From Aplectana chamaeleonis (Eukaryota; Nematoda; Chromadorea; Rhabditida; Cosmocercidae), in the NCBI GenBank assembly GCA_029168955.1, contig JAPDOI010001746.1, forward strand, positions 82,434-146,433: 64,000 nucleotides of DNA, written 5' to 3'. The translations under genes and the position numbers were made by a program. Each line of letters begins with the position of its first letter. The stretch's first letter is position 1. Below the pieces are notes generated by a model. That model saw nothing but the letters and a program-made list of their open reading frames with translations, did no database searches and had not been told where the DNA came from. Positions 19,865 through 29,515 of this stretch are shown here, in pieces.

Positions 19865-20161
19865 AGGCCCCTGTCAGAGTTGGATAAGAAAATCAACGTG
19901 GCCAGCCCGGTCGATACGTATGAGAAACATGGACGATGAAGGTTGCAGGAAACACCCGGTGTATCCAGGTGTGTCTGACGCGGTCAATATGTATGAAATG
20001 TGTGAAACGATATCATGCATATCATTCATTTCTTACCTCATGTCATGTGAACATCGGAAGGGTCAGCCACATCGGGTGTTTTTTGCGTCCCACCTCATTC
20101 ATGTCTTTCATGATTATCGACCGAGCTGGCTACACCGATCAAACAACTATGACAGAGGCCT
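19865..20161. mobile_element. MITE, AGGCCCCTGTCAGAGTTGG family, short copy
   Basis: Ends AGGCCCCTGTCAGAGTTGG and the complement of AGGCCTCTGTCATAGTTG. Inner words GGCCAGCCCGGTCGAT and ATCGACCGAGCTGGC are also inverted. Same family as the ends at 17316 and 19534. Confidence 0.7.
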
Positions 20162-21885
20162 CACTGGGTCGTTTCCAATGCTTCAAAATGCAACTTCAAA
20201 GACGTGTGTTGTAGGCCGTACGGTTCGATTTGCGTTGTTATCTCACCCACGTTTACGAGCGTGCCTTGGATGGAATCGACTAACACGGATGATCCTGCGC
20301 AGCACAGTCGACCAGTCCACACGGAGGCGAGAGCTCAATTAATTCATCCTCTGCGTACACAGAAGAAACGGCAATGGTCACGATAGCCTATCGCTATCGA
20401 TTATCGTTGTCAGCTAACCCTACTGTTTGGCAATGCCGTGAAGGCACATGATCACAACACGAAATGAACATATTCACGCTCACAACACATGCAATCCTTT
20501 TGTTTCATTGGGAGTCCATCCCCATATACTCTCCTAGTTTTGTAGCCTGATTTCTCTTGGCTTTTTTCTGATCGAATTTATTCTGGTTTACACACCGTTT
20601 TCTTTACTTAACGATTTTCTAACTACTTTCGAAACGTGGTTTCGAACTTGGAGTGAAAACGTCTCTATTGCGGTTTCATTCCCACTAAAAGAGAAAAGAA
20701 GAAAGATGTTGAGGAATAAGAAGTTGATCAAGTCCGTTTCCCCTCTGCCCGCAGACGAACCTTACCAAACAATTCTGCCGAGGCTCCTCAGTGAGGAACA
20801 GAATTGTCGATAAGAAATAAATGAGAAAGCTGAGCCACAAGCGGAAATTGTTAGCAAGAATAATGAAAGGAGACTGAGTGAGAAAGAAGAGGCACGGAAA
20901 AGTGGAAGAACAATGAAAGTCCAGAATGGGGAAAGGTCAGGTCTAAATTCAATGTCTCTGGCAAACGGGGCAGCAGGAAGGAGGGCGCAGGGCAGGTTCA
21001 CGTTTCGGGCCCCACCCTTGATAGTCGAAAAGGGGCGTGTTTGGGGCGGAGCCTCCGTCCGTGCTCCGTCCGTTCAAAGCAGTACACTTCAGGGAAGACC
21101 AGCCACTTCAGTCCGAGAGGAAAGGCAGGTGGCTAGCCTTGCACGGGCGGTGACCGGCCTTGCTAGGGCTGCTCGTCCATCCTGAAACTACGCCCTTGCT
21201 GCCGCAGCTTTCTATATTCACCCTTCATATTGCCCTAATACGCCCTTGCAAGCGATTTCTCCAACACCCGTACTGCTCAAAAATTCTTTTTTAGCGGCTT
21301 CACCCAAGGCCAGTATGTATGAGAGGACCTTTTGAATTTGCCGTTAATCCAAAATCGCTCAATTACAACCTGGCTCTTGAGTGAGCCCGCTAAAGAATTC
21401 TGGAGCAACACATAATAAAAACTGCAAGTATTAACAAGTGCAAATTTATTTCTCGGAATTACTTATACAATAGAGGTTTAACGTGTGACCAAAAAGCCTT
21501 TGAAGGCACTTCATGATGATCTGATGTTTGAGATGCAAAAAGAAAACCGTGCTTCGGCAAACTCAATCAAGACTATGTCAGAACACTACAACAGAATACA
21601 TGCATGACGACCACAAGGTTCACAAAGCCTAAAAGAGTTAGTTTCAGTGTCCATGAGATTGGTTTAGAGGTAACCGGGTTCGGAATAATGAGCACATAGA
21701 AAGATATGACACTACGGAATGACACTGCAATAAAAGTGAGATAAATTCAATTCAAAGCATCTTGATCGAACCGTAGGCAGAGTAGCGGGGCAGAACAAGA
21801 AAAACAAAAGTCAAAAGCATATACAACGCAAAAAATACAAAAAACTCAGCAAATTTCGGGAAAGCTATTTGTGGTAAGCAGTAAG
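20162..21885. other. Intergenic, no gene recognised
   Basis: Mixed composition. TCTGGCAAACGGGGCAGCAG at about 20957 recurs as its complement near 23842-23862, so both are probably ends of an undefined repeat family. No open frame has a recognisable domain. Confidence 0.45.
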
Positions 21886-22055
21886 TAACTTGAACCTCTG
21901 AAGTTGCTTACTCATAACATAAAAATCACATAAACAATGTGTTAAGCAAGTTACCCGAGGCGACCCTCTGAAAGTTCCCCTCGGGTAAGTTACTTACCAC
22001 ATTGTGTATGTGACTTGTATGCTATGAGTAAGTAGCTTGAGACATTCATGTTGCT
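21886..22055. mobile_element. Foldback element built on GTAAGTTACTTG words
   Basis: The arm GTTGCTTACTCATAACATAA through AAGTTACCCGAGG (about 21904-21961) pairs with CCTCGGGTAAGTTACTTACC through ATGAGTAAGTAGC (about 21978-22036). The vocabulary matches the insertion at 6831-7539. Confidence 0.6.
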
Positions 22056-22257
22056 CACTGAATATCACAACTCACAATCCCAAAATGGTCTGAGCTCGAC
22101 GTCCGATCGACAGGACTCTAAGCCGTGTTTCCGATGACTCCCCCGACGACAAGACAAGATGGCGGCGCGTTCACATCGTTGATCACACGTTTAAAAAAAA
22201 CAATCATATAGAACAGTCTAAAACCAATTACTTGAGAAGTTATTTGAGATAAAACTC

Positions 22258-22359
22258 TCATTGGGCGCTCCTCAGGCACACGTACTTCACGGACGGAGCA
22301 GGGTGCAGGATCGCAGCAACATCGTCGTCCGAAATCGGACAGAATTCGATGTGCAGAGT
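22258..22359 (-). CDS. Candidate 3'-terminal coding exon, LRR-like, unidentified gene
   Basis: On the minus strand an acceptor TTTTTTCAG at 22360-22368 opens 33 codons, TLHIEFCPISDDDVAAILHP then APSVKYVCLRSAQ, before TGA. A 76-base intron separates it from SLRYLSSYKKLE ending at donor GAG|GTCAGT (22436), with phase 0 kept. The pattern LxxLxIxxCPISDxDxxxIL recalls a leucine-rich repeat of the F-box/LRR kind. Further upstream a different frame reads FRNFWSFIVLHAFPFLMFEK; the frames do not join without an indel, and a MITE sits at 22688. It may be the decayed 3' end of a gene. Confidence 0.3.
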   Translation of the reverse strand, partial: TLHIEFCPISDDDVAAILHPAPSVKYVCLRSAQ

Positions 22360-22687
22360 CTGAAAAAACATTCTCTCTTGCCTAAAACCACTTATTATGT
22401 TCATATGAGAGTCTTGCTTGCATGTAACAACTGACCTCCAGTTTTTTGTAGCTGCTTAAGTAACGGAGACTTGTGCAGCACGTGGCCTATCCTCCACAAT
22501 CTCAACATCCAACACCTCTCCAGCCAGCGTCAGTCTGCGGGAAAGCGTTCTGGAAATAGTCGACGACAAGCTCACGATCACGGCACTTTTCAAACATGAG
22601 AAATGGGAATGCGTGTAATACGATAAAACTCCAGAAGTTACGAAAATCGAGTTCAACATTAAACAACATGTCTGAACAGTACATTTA

Positions 22688-22917
22688 GGGTCTGTCCGAA
22701 TGATAATGTCCGCCCAAGCGGTCGGCGTGCATGTTGAACGGCCGTCACGTAGCCTTTTTTGGAAGAGTCTTGTCGCGGCTGCAAGCAGCTGACTGGAATA
22801 TTACTCCTTCCTCGTGTAATATTCGTGTGTCGATTCAAATGTCCAACAAATGCCCTCTCCACTCCTGTTCGACACGCACGCCGACCGCCTGGGCGGACAC
22901 TCTCATTCAGACAGACT
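22688..22917. mobile_element. MITE with TTA target duplication, 230 bp
   Basis: Ends GGGTCTGTCCGAATGATAAT and the complement of AAGTCTGTCTGAATGAGAGT, followed on both sides by GTCCGCCCA(A/G)GCGGTCGGCG and GTGCATG/GCACGC words. TTA flanks at 22685-22687 and 22918-22920. A lone related end occurs near 4961-5000. Confidence 0.75.
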
Positions 22918-23870
22918 TTAATTCCCAAAATTTTTGAAACTCCAAAATAATTGGAAAAAGGTTATGAAAATGTAGATGAGTGGAAAATATTTCCAGTAAA
23001 TCTACGAATCGATTTCCTCTCATTTCTTATCCAATTTCTTATATACATTTTTCGCATTGATGCACTTCCACTACATAAAACCCAATTTATGCAACAGCAA
23101 ACATTTCAAACATATGTAAACCCGGATTAAGAGATCAACGAGCAGCAAGCAGCAAATCAGGAGTGAGATTTCAATTCTTTGGCGGCAAAATATCTTTAAA
23201 ACGTTCACAAGTTGGGAAAACGAATTCAAGGATGTCAAAAATATTCCATGCTGCAAACGAATTTTTTGAGAAAGACTTCTGAAAATCGTAAACTGTAAAT
23301 CGTGTGCACGATAAAAATGCAGCTGATGTTTTTAGTATGTACACAAGAAAAAATTCAAAAGACACTAAAAAGCATAAAACCGTAAGGGAAGTACGGTGAG
23401 AGCTCAAAATGGCGTAGTCCTGACGTTTTTCTAGCGCTTGACTACGGAGGAGATGAAGAGAGGCACATAAATTTAGAAATCAAGCAAAATTACATGAAAA
23501 AATAAAAAATTATGAAAAAAAAGCGGCCTGAAGCCGTTTGGTTGAATTCTGACCGATCGATGCCGTCGAAAGGTCGATTGCGCGAAGCGGCATTTGAATT
23601 CGACCAATAGCAGGCGAGGAGGATGGAGCGTTTGCGTCAACTCTCGCGCTGCAGGTCAAACGGCGGACATCTCCGAGCTCGCTCGCTCGCAGCACCAAGG
23701 GCGGATTTCTGTCCCCGCCCAGTGTCCGCCCACTTCCGCAGCCGACCAATCAGAATTTTCACGGCAGCAAGCCCGCCGCTCTAGACTTGCTGCTGAACCT
23801 TTGGAGGGGCGGGATTAGAGGCGGACCTACCTCCCTTGCTGCTACCCCGTTTGCCAGAGGTGGGATCAGT
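22918..23870. other. Intergenic, no gene confirmed
   Basis: A minus-strand open stretch follows GATTTTCAG near 23283 and reads KSFSKNSFAAWNIFDILEFV before stopping near 23171; it could be a relic exon, but nothing supports it further. 23520-23862 is GC-rich with CGACCAAT words and no clear ends. Confidence 0.4.
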
Positions 23871-24549
23871 GTTTTATTATACAAGACTTGTTGATGTATA
23901 ATAATTATTATATATAACAGCGAAGAAATACCAATAGCTCTGCTTTCGAGCCCTGCTCACATTCCACACGTTTAAAGATCAGGCAGGGGAGATCAAATCG
24001 AGATCGCTGCCGATCATCTCCGATGCGCGCGCCTGCATTGCGTTTCGGCGCCTCGAATTTGTCAACCCTGCCCCCCAAGGATGCGTAGCCCTCAACTGCT
24101 TGACTGCGCGACTTGAGGAGCAATTCCTAGAAGGTCTTGTTGTGATTGTAATGTCCTGAAGTCTTGTCTTCTAGCATTGATGACATTACATTGCTTTATC
24201 CAACAGATAAAATCAACAACAAGAAAAACACAAGTTCGGAAGGCCCGCAAAATCAGAGTGTAACCGTCCGGAAAAACAACTACTAACGAGCGAAATGACT
24301 TAAAGAGAAGTCTGGTCTCACTTGTCCCTCTTCTTATCTCTTTTGATGGGCTTCGCCTTCACACGAGATGCCGCCGTGGGCTTATCCTTCCAGTGTGAGT
24401 TGGACGGTGGATCGACTCTGGTCTTTCTCGTAGTAGTTTCCACCCTGAAAAAAATTTGTCGTGAGGGTGGGAGGGAAATGGGAGTATGGTATTTCTTCGC
24501 TGTTATATATAATAATTATTATACATCAACAAGTCTTGTATAATAAAAC
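23871..24549. mobile_element. Element bounded by a perfect 63-bp inverted repeat, containing an exon
   Basis: 23871-23933 (GTTTTATTATACAAGACTTG through CGAAGAAATACCA) is matched base for base by its complement at 24487-24549. The interior is not repetitive and holds the splice-framed exon 24318-24444 and its 3' flank. CAGAAATACCAATAGC-like sequence recurs just outside the right end (24566-24584) and just inside the left (23922-23938). No clean target duplication. It adjoins the 3' end of the DIRS-like element, so the repeats might instead be that element's terminal structures. Confidence 0.6.
24318..24444 (-). CDS. Lysine-rich 3'-terminal exon, unidentified protein (fragment)
   Basis: An acceptor AATTTTTTTCAG opens, in phase 1, 41 codons: VETTTRKTRVDPPSNSHWKD, then KPTAASRVKAKPIKRDKKRD and K, followed by TGA. 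The strongly basic tail looks like the C-terminus of a nucleic-acid-binding or ribosomal-type protein, but I cannot name it. The exon is isolated: the upstream side ends in the inverted repeat at 24487. It is either a captured gene fragment inside a TIR element or the last exon of a gene whose intron received the DIRS-like element. Confidence 0.4.
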
Positions 24550-24589
24550 ATTATATGACACAGCTCAGAAATACCAATAGCCCATTCAA

Positions 24590-25494
24590 ATCACCTTTCG
24601 AGGACAGCCCTTTGATAGGAAGTGTTCGAGAGTTCTCTGTCGTAAAACTTTTAAAAGGTTGAGCCCCCTTTTTTCCAGCATGCGGCGTTCATTATCAAGT
24701 CGATGGGGGCGCCCACTCGCTTTGCTTTTGATGTGCTCGCCAAAAGGCGCGGAGTGAGCTGCAAATGCGGTATCAATCCCTGCTTCCCTGAAGAGTGTTC
24801 GAATCCAGCGTGCAACAGATGCTGAGCTTACAGGCAAGACAACAGAAGCCTATCCTCTTCCCCTCTGAACTTATATGTAGCTCCTAAATACTGTTCCAGC
24901 GCAGTTACCGGGCATAGATTTAGATCGAACGGATACCGTTCGTATACCGCCGTCTGAGGGGGGCCGGATTTCCTCGTCTTGTCCCGATAATTGATAAAAA
25001 ATATCCATCTGTCAGCGTCCCTCTGCAACTAAGACGGTGAGAAAGAGGCAAGCTCCGATACTCTCTTTGGGGATCACAAAGCCAGGATTACATTCAGCTT
25101 CAGCGACAGAAGTCTAATGGAGAGGGAATCGTTAGGTCCAAGAGAGCGTATATGGTTAAAGACCTGGTCCACATTCCATGTGTTGGCGTAACGAGCTTTA
25201 GGAGGGTTTATACCGAAAGCTACCTCTCATGAACCGAACCACCATAGGATCCTTGCTTCAATTCGTTCCATACACGAGATCGGAAACTGTGCGAATCGCA
25301 GCCTTGCAGGATGCGATAGAAGCAAATGTTAAACCTTTAGCGTTTTCATTAGAAAGAAAATTACAAAGGTCAATAGTCGCTGCAGATCCTACACGTATGT
25401 CACGGTGATCCAGATAGTTTATCCACTTCTTGAGGGCTGACTCGTATTGTTTTCGAGTACCGGTAGACCAGCTGGCCATAAGCGTGTCGACCAC
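24590..25494 (-). pseudogene. Tyrosine recombinase of the DIRS-like element, degenerate
   Basis: The N-terminal SAM-like part reads LMASWSTGTRKQYESALKKW and then INYLDHRDIRVGSAATIDLC. The catalytic half shows LNVILAL, a stop, then SPKRVSELASFS (first catalytic Arg, about 25051-25069), WIFFINYRDKTRKSGPP, LNLCPVTALEQYLGAT and, after a frameshift near 24830-24845, SVARWIRTLFREAGIDTAFA. The HxxR box is HSAP: Arg is replaced by Pro (about 24745-24759). After more frame changes KFYDRELSNTSYQRAVLER keeps the nucleophile Tyr (about 24640). At least two stops and two frameshifts are present. In intact elements this enzyme inserts a circular DNA intermediate. Confidence 0.75.
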
Positions 25495-26074
25495 TCTTCT
25501 TTCGTAGCCCAGAGTGGCCCAGACTCAGGGGAGATCACCCTTGCTATTAGGCGAAAGTTCTTCTGTTCGAGAAGGGGGTGTGGATCGCCGTTGCTGTTTC
25601 TGATCATGGGCAACTGAGTTGCATGTATTAGTGCCAGCGGGAACCAGTTCTGCGTTTTCTATAGCGGAGTGATAAAGATCAGCTTCGCATTGTCGTGGAT
25701 GGCCTTTCTTATGGTATGACCGATGAGGTTGAATGGAGGAAATGCGTAGCCGCAAATCCCCCACCAGCTCTGAGCGAAGCTGTCGATCTTTGAGGCTCCT
25801 GGATCGTAATTTAGAGAGAAATATTTACCGACCTTATAGTTCAGGCGTGAGGCAAAAGGGTCTATCTCAGTCTCGCTCAGCTCAGAGAATAGAGATCTGG
25901 CAACTTCGGGTTGTAAAGACCATTCTGCTTTCTCTCGATGGAACCAGCGTCACTCATAATCGGCCTCAGAGTTAAGATGTCCAGGGCGGTATGTTGCGGG
26001 AAGACGAATATCCCTTTCTTCCGCCCAGACCCACATTTGCCTTGACATGGCTGTCATTTTTTTGACTTTTAGTA

Positions 26075-26238
26075 GGGTGGTGGCCATCGTGTATCAACAC
26101 CACTCAGGAGGCGGGAGAAACGGGGGAGGAGCGAGATTCCTGATTGGACGCAACACGGGGTTAGCGAAAGCCCACTGGCTGCGTCTCTCCCGTTTCTCCC
26201 GCCTCCTCGGGGGTGTTGATACACGATGGCCACCACCC
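26075..26238. mobile_element. Palindromic MITE with 9-bp target duplication inside RNase H
   Basis: The ends GGGTGGTGGCCATCGTGTAT and their complement pair, continuing through CAACACC and GGAGGCGGGAGAAACGGG. CTTTTAGTA flanks at 26066-26074 and 26239-26247. The pol frame resumes on the far side, so this is a clean insertion. A 9-bp duplication suggests a Mutator- or hAT-related family; the ends differ from the 3103/18891 family. Confidence 0.85.
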
Positions 26239-27833
26239 CTTTTAGTACCACCGCGTTTCTTTCTGTACGCAACAGCAGTGGTATTGTCCAGTTCCAGAAG
26301 TACACTGGTATCGCGCCAATCTTTACCGAAAGATTGGAGACCCAAGAAGGAGGCGTATAACTCAAGAAAATTGATGTGTTCTTCCGCCTCCAAAGCGGAC
26401 CATCTACCACCCGTCCGAAGTCCACAACACACGGCTCCCCACCCTAACTTAGAGACATCCGTGACTATGGTAACGTCCGGTGAAAAGTATAAGAAGGTGT
26501 ACGACGAATATTCCTCGAATTTGTCCGCAAACCATGCCAGATCGTCTCTGGCTTTTTGAGACAAGTGAATAATTCGTCTGTAGGTGGCGTCCCTGCGCGA
26601 ATCAACCACTGTGGCCACTTCCTTTTGTAAACTTCTCACCATATGAGTTGAGAACGGGGATGCGACGGATATGAAATTGACCCTACCTAGAAATTTGACT
26701 AGGTCATGCGCCACAATCTCATCAGTCTCTAGTAATGAATTGGCTTCACCCCTAATTTTTCTCATCTTATCTTCGGGTATAGCGAAGCGGCTAGAAACTG
26801 TGTCAATCGTAACGCCAAGAAATTTCATGCGTTGGGACGGTACGAGCAGAGTTTCGCGATGTTTACCCTTAACCCAACTCTGTGGAAAAGGCCTAAGGCG
26901 TATTCCAATTGCTCACAGCATGTCTCACGTGACTCGGAAAAGATGGCCCAATCATCCAGATAAAATATAAGCCTCATTCCCGTTGCGCGTAAAACTTGTA
27001 CCACCACACGCATGAGTATAGTATAAACGTAAGGTGCTGGCGACAGTCCAAAAGGAAGACAGGTGAAGTGAAAAATTTGTGCGTCCCATCTAAAAGCGAG
27101 GTAAGGTCTAGATTATGGGTCTATGTTGACGGCAAAGTAGGCATCCGTCATATCTAACTTTACACAGTAATATCCTGTGAACACTACATCGAGCACTAAA
27201 TGGATACCTTCCATCTTGAAGTGAGGAATCCTCAGAAATTTGTTCAGGGGTTTCAAGTTCATTATAGGTCTTGTGCAACCGTCTTTCTTGGGTATCCCAA
27301 ACATGGTCGAGATCAAAACTTTTGTACCGGCCAGAACGCCTACGATCGCGCCTTTCAATAGTAGTTCCCTCAAATCCGCGTCAAGCTGCGGACTGGTCTC
27401 AGCTTGTCGAGTTACACCCGGTACATACAACGTGAGTTTTGCCGCAAGGGGAATAACGTAGCCCCGAATAGTTTCCAATATAAACGGATCGGAAGTTAGG
27501 GATGCCCACGCTGCCACAAAATCGGCGAATCGCCCAGAAATACGTGTACCTTCCCTTATCAAAAGGCCATCAGAAAGGACTGGAGAGGTGAAGGAAACTA
27601 ACCGTCTTTTCTTCGGTTCCGGTTTCTCCTTTTCACGCTTCTTGAATCCCTGCGCACGCAGTTTCTGCACCGATTTCTGTAGAGCGCTCTCTCCAGATGA
27701 GAGCTCTTCTCTCAGTTCACGGCCAAAGAGCTCAGGATGAACGGTCTGGGACAGCCTGTGAACCACTGTCGAGCCAGCAAGCGGCAAACGCCGAAATGAC
27801 GGCATTGCCCTATATGGGTCCAATCCAAGCGAA

Positions 27834-27904
27834 CTGAAATGCAGTTAGTTAGTCCCACAAGCTATAGTGAATTTCAAATTCGAATAGTTTTTGAAAGAAC
27901 TCAC
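27834..27904 (-). other. Predicted 71-bp spliceosomal intron in the DIRS-like element
   Basis: The minus strand has donor CG|GTGAGTTC at 27904, a branch-like GACTAACTAAC and acceptor TGCATTTCAG at 27834. Joining the flanks keeps one frame: ...SLRDIIVFSRERVLR before and SLGLDPYRAM after, phase 2. The preceding exon is open back to about 28040 (RKLAADGAGGPFHSSVIGYP). Confidence 0.6.
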
Positions 27905-28040
27905 CGAAGCACTCGTTCGCGACTGAAAACAATGATGTCCCTCAAGGAACCTCCAAGAAGTGCCGATGCAAGGTTGGGATATCCGATGACAGAACTGTGA
28001 AAAGGCCCACCAGCTCCGTCCGCAGCAAGCTTCCGAACTC
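27905..28040 (-). pseudogene. DIRS-like element, exon between Gag-like ORF and RT
   Basis: Open frame VRKLAADGAGGPFHSSVIGY then PNLASALLGGSLRDIIVFSR and ERVLR, joined by the predicted intron to the RT frame. A TGA lies just upstream, near the AAATTTTTGAG that could be an acceptor of a second intron. Whether Gag and Pol are joined by splicing is not resolved. It probably forms the C-terminal part of Gag or the N-terminus of Pol. Confidence 0.45.
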
Positions 28041-28081
28041 ACTCAAAAATTTGGTTAGCTAACGTAATTATCGGATAATAC

Positions 28082-28606
28082 TCAAAGTCCTGCCTCCAAG
28101 ATGTTCAAGCTATTATTGAGGGTCTCATTGAGGGTCCTCAAGTCGTTCTCACGAATCTGGACGCTCCTGTCCGAATCCCTCGGAAGATGATCATCCAAAA
28201 GTGCGACCTCTGCTAAAGGGAAGAAACCAGGGGTAAGTTCATGAGGAGAGCGATCCTCTCGCTCTGTGAAGCAATAAACCCGCGGCGGTCTCGTCAAACC
28301 GTCTTCTGGCCTCGGGGGTAATAGTAACAAGCACCCTCTGAGAACGTGTTGGGACCGTCGGAGGGGCGGGTACCTCATCCTGCGCCGACCTGAATTAGTC
28401 TTTACGGGGAATGGAAGGTAGAGCCGCGAGTGGCGAAACGTACTGTGTGCCTGGTGCCTGGGGCTCCGTTGTTGGGAAGTCGATCGACGAGACTTCGAGC
28501 TGCCAGGTGAATCTTCACTGGAAGAACAGGAACTAGACGAATACGATGATGATGACGAAGAGCGACGTCGGCTGTCTGACGATCGAGATCGAGAGCGCGA
28601 CCGCAT
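28082..28606 (-). CDS. Gag-like ORF of the DIRS-like element, Arg/Ser-rich N-terminus
   Basis: 175 codons from an ATG at 28606 placed directly after an acceptor-like CTATTGCAG. Residues 1-35 are Arg-Ser dipeptides and a Ser tract (MRSRSRSRSSDSRRRSSSSS), like SR-type RNA-binding tails; then a basic region (KSRRSTSQQRSPRHQ) and an acidic, Leu-rich C-terminus (SPHELTPGFFPLAEVALLDD; LRTLNETLNNSLNILEAGL). It precedes pol, where Gag is expected. No zinc knuckle is seen. No internal stop, unlike pol and the recombinase. Confidence 0.55.
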   Translation of the reverse strand: MRSRSRSRSSDSRRRSSSSSSYSSSSCSSSEDSPGSSKSRRSTSQQRSPRHQAHSTFRHSRLYLPFPVKTNSGRRRMRYPPLRRSQHVLRGCLLLLPPRPEDGLTRPPRVYCFTEREDRSPHELTPGFFPLAEVALLDDHLPRDSDRSVQIRENDLRTLNETLNNSLNILEAGL

Positions 28607-28859
28607 CTGCAATAGTATGGGGAATCTTCAACATCACAGAAAAAATCAATCACATCAAAACACACACGAGATATGTGAGGGAAGTGATCGATATGCAGGA
28701 AAAGACAATCATCCCCCCTGTTTTTTGTGACAGGAAATCGTTTCCGATTCCAAAAAGTTCCTTCTTCTCAGATGGATTCTCCCTATTCAAGAATAACCCT
28801 CGATAGCAGTAGCTGGAATAGAACAGGATTCGAGACTTTAGTGTAGCTAATATTCGAAT

Positions 28860-29207
28860 TTATAGAATAGCAACGACAAGTTTTTTAACATGATTGTAAT
28901 CATCTGGCAAGAGGAACTTATATGAAATTTTTTTATTGCGATAGATGCATTTGACTATGTTAACGACAATAAATTCTGAAGAGTATCCATTGTTTAATAG
29001 TGAGTTTTTCAATTCCTTCAACTTATCAATGAAAAACTTCACCTCACAGCAGACATTGGCTATCCTCAAGGTCTCTGTGTAAATTGTTGAGGCCTTGACG
29101 ATAACAGAAACTGCAGAATGTGATTGTGGGAGCTTCTTCACTGGAAAATCAAAGTCATCTGTTTTATTGTATAAATTGGTCAAAATTGCATTATTATCTA
29201 CTAGCAA
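28860..29207 (-). pseudogene. Penelope-like reverse transcriptase C-terminal fragment (tentative)
   Basis: 115 codons on the minus strand. TDDFDFPVKKLPQSHSAVSV followed by a helical stretch and KLKELKNSLLNNGYSSEFIV resembles the segment after the RT core in Penelope-like elements, where the pattern is hydroxyl-rich TDT..(Y/F)..F.S.HP......, then a helix and L..NGYP..FI. No catalytic motif and no GIY-YIG nuclease is present. It could also be an unrelated AT-rich frame. Confidence 0.3.
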
Positions 29208-29512
29208 GACCTAGCGAAGTTTTCGCTCAAAAAAATTTTCACGTCCGCTAGCTTCCTGAGGCAGATTATTCTGACAAAACGGTGTTGACTGCCTTCCGTA
29301 TATCCGAAATTTGCTGTCCGTATGGACTCTCCTGAGCAGAACTGGCTGCCGGACATTTATAGCAGGGCGTAGGGTAAAAAAAACGTGGCATAAAAAAAGC
29401 AAAACATAAGAAGCCAGCGGTAGATCGTCGGTTGTTACCGGCATCTTATTTACCACCCCTTCCGTCTGTAATGTACCCAAGCTATTATTCTCGCTTTACC
29501 ATCCCTGTCATG
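29208..29512. other. Intergenic, no gene recognised
   Basis: A 90-codon minus-strand frame is open here but has no recognisable feature. Confidence 0.4.
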
Positions 29513-29515
29513 TTA

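Larger units (their letters stand above)
25419..27904 (-). pseudogene. DIRS-like pol: reverse transcriptase, RNase H and C-terminal extension
   Basis: After the acceptor at 27834 the frame reads SLGLDPYRAMPSFRR, then ISTMFGIPKKDGCTRPIMNL and VKLDMTDAYFAVNIDP. A TAA near 27111 interrupts; the same frame continues with FHFTCLPFGLSPAPYVYTIL and the active-site LIFYLDDWAIF (about 26950). A frameshift near 26830-26845 leads to MKFLGVTIDT and RNase H with TDVSKLGWGA, EEHINFLEL and LELDNTTAVAY (Asp, Glu, Asp). The MITE 26075-26238 splits the rest. Beyond it comes RLPATYRPGHLNSEADYE, a TGA, then IDPFASRLNYKVGKYFSL and a TAG in TPL*KTQNWFPL, a region shared by DIRS-type pol proteins. It ends overlapping the recombinase frame. 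Confidence 0.8.
24550..28860 (-). mobile_element. DIRS/PAT-like tyrosine-recombinase retrotransposon, decayed
   Basis: The minus strand carries, in order, a Gag-like ORF, reverse transcriptase, RNase H with a DIRS-type C-terminal extension, and a tyrosine recombinase overlapping the end of the pol frame. This order defines the DIRS order of retroelements, which integrate by recombinase rather than DDE integrase. Several in-frame stops and frameshifts make it inactive. Boundaries are approximate: I could not identify the terminal or split direct repeats that would separate DIRS1 from PAT types. Confidence 0.8.

Noticed and set aside
23171..23407. Minus-strand frame with WNIFDILEFVFPTCERF as an F-box-like exon
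   Set aside because: The resemblance is weak, the upstream part is AT-rich hydrophobic sequence, and no partner exon is evident.
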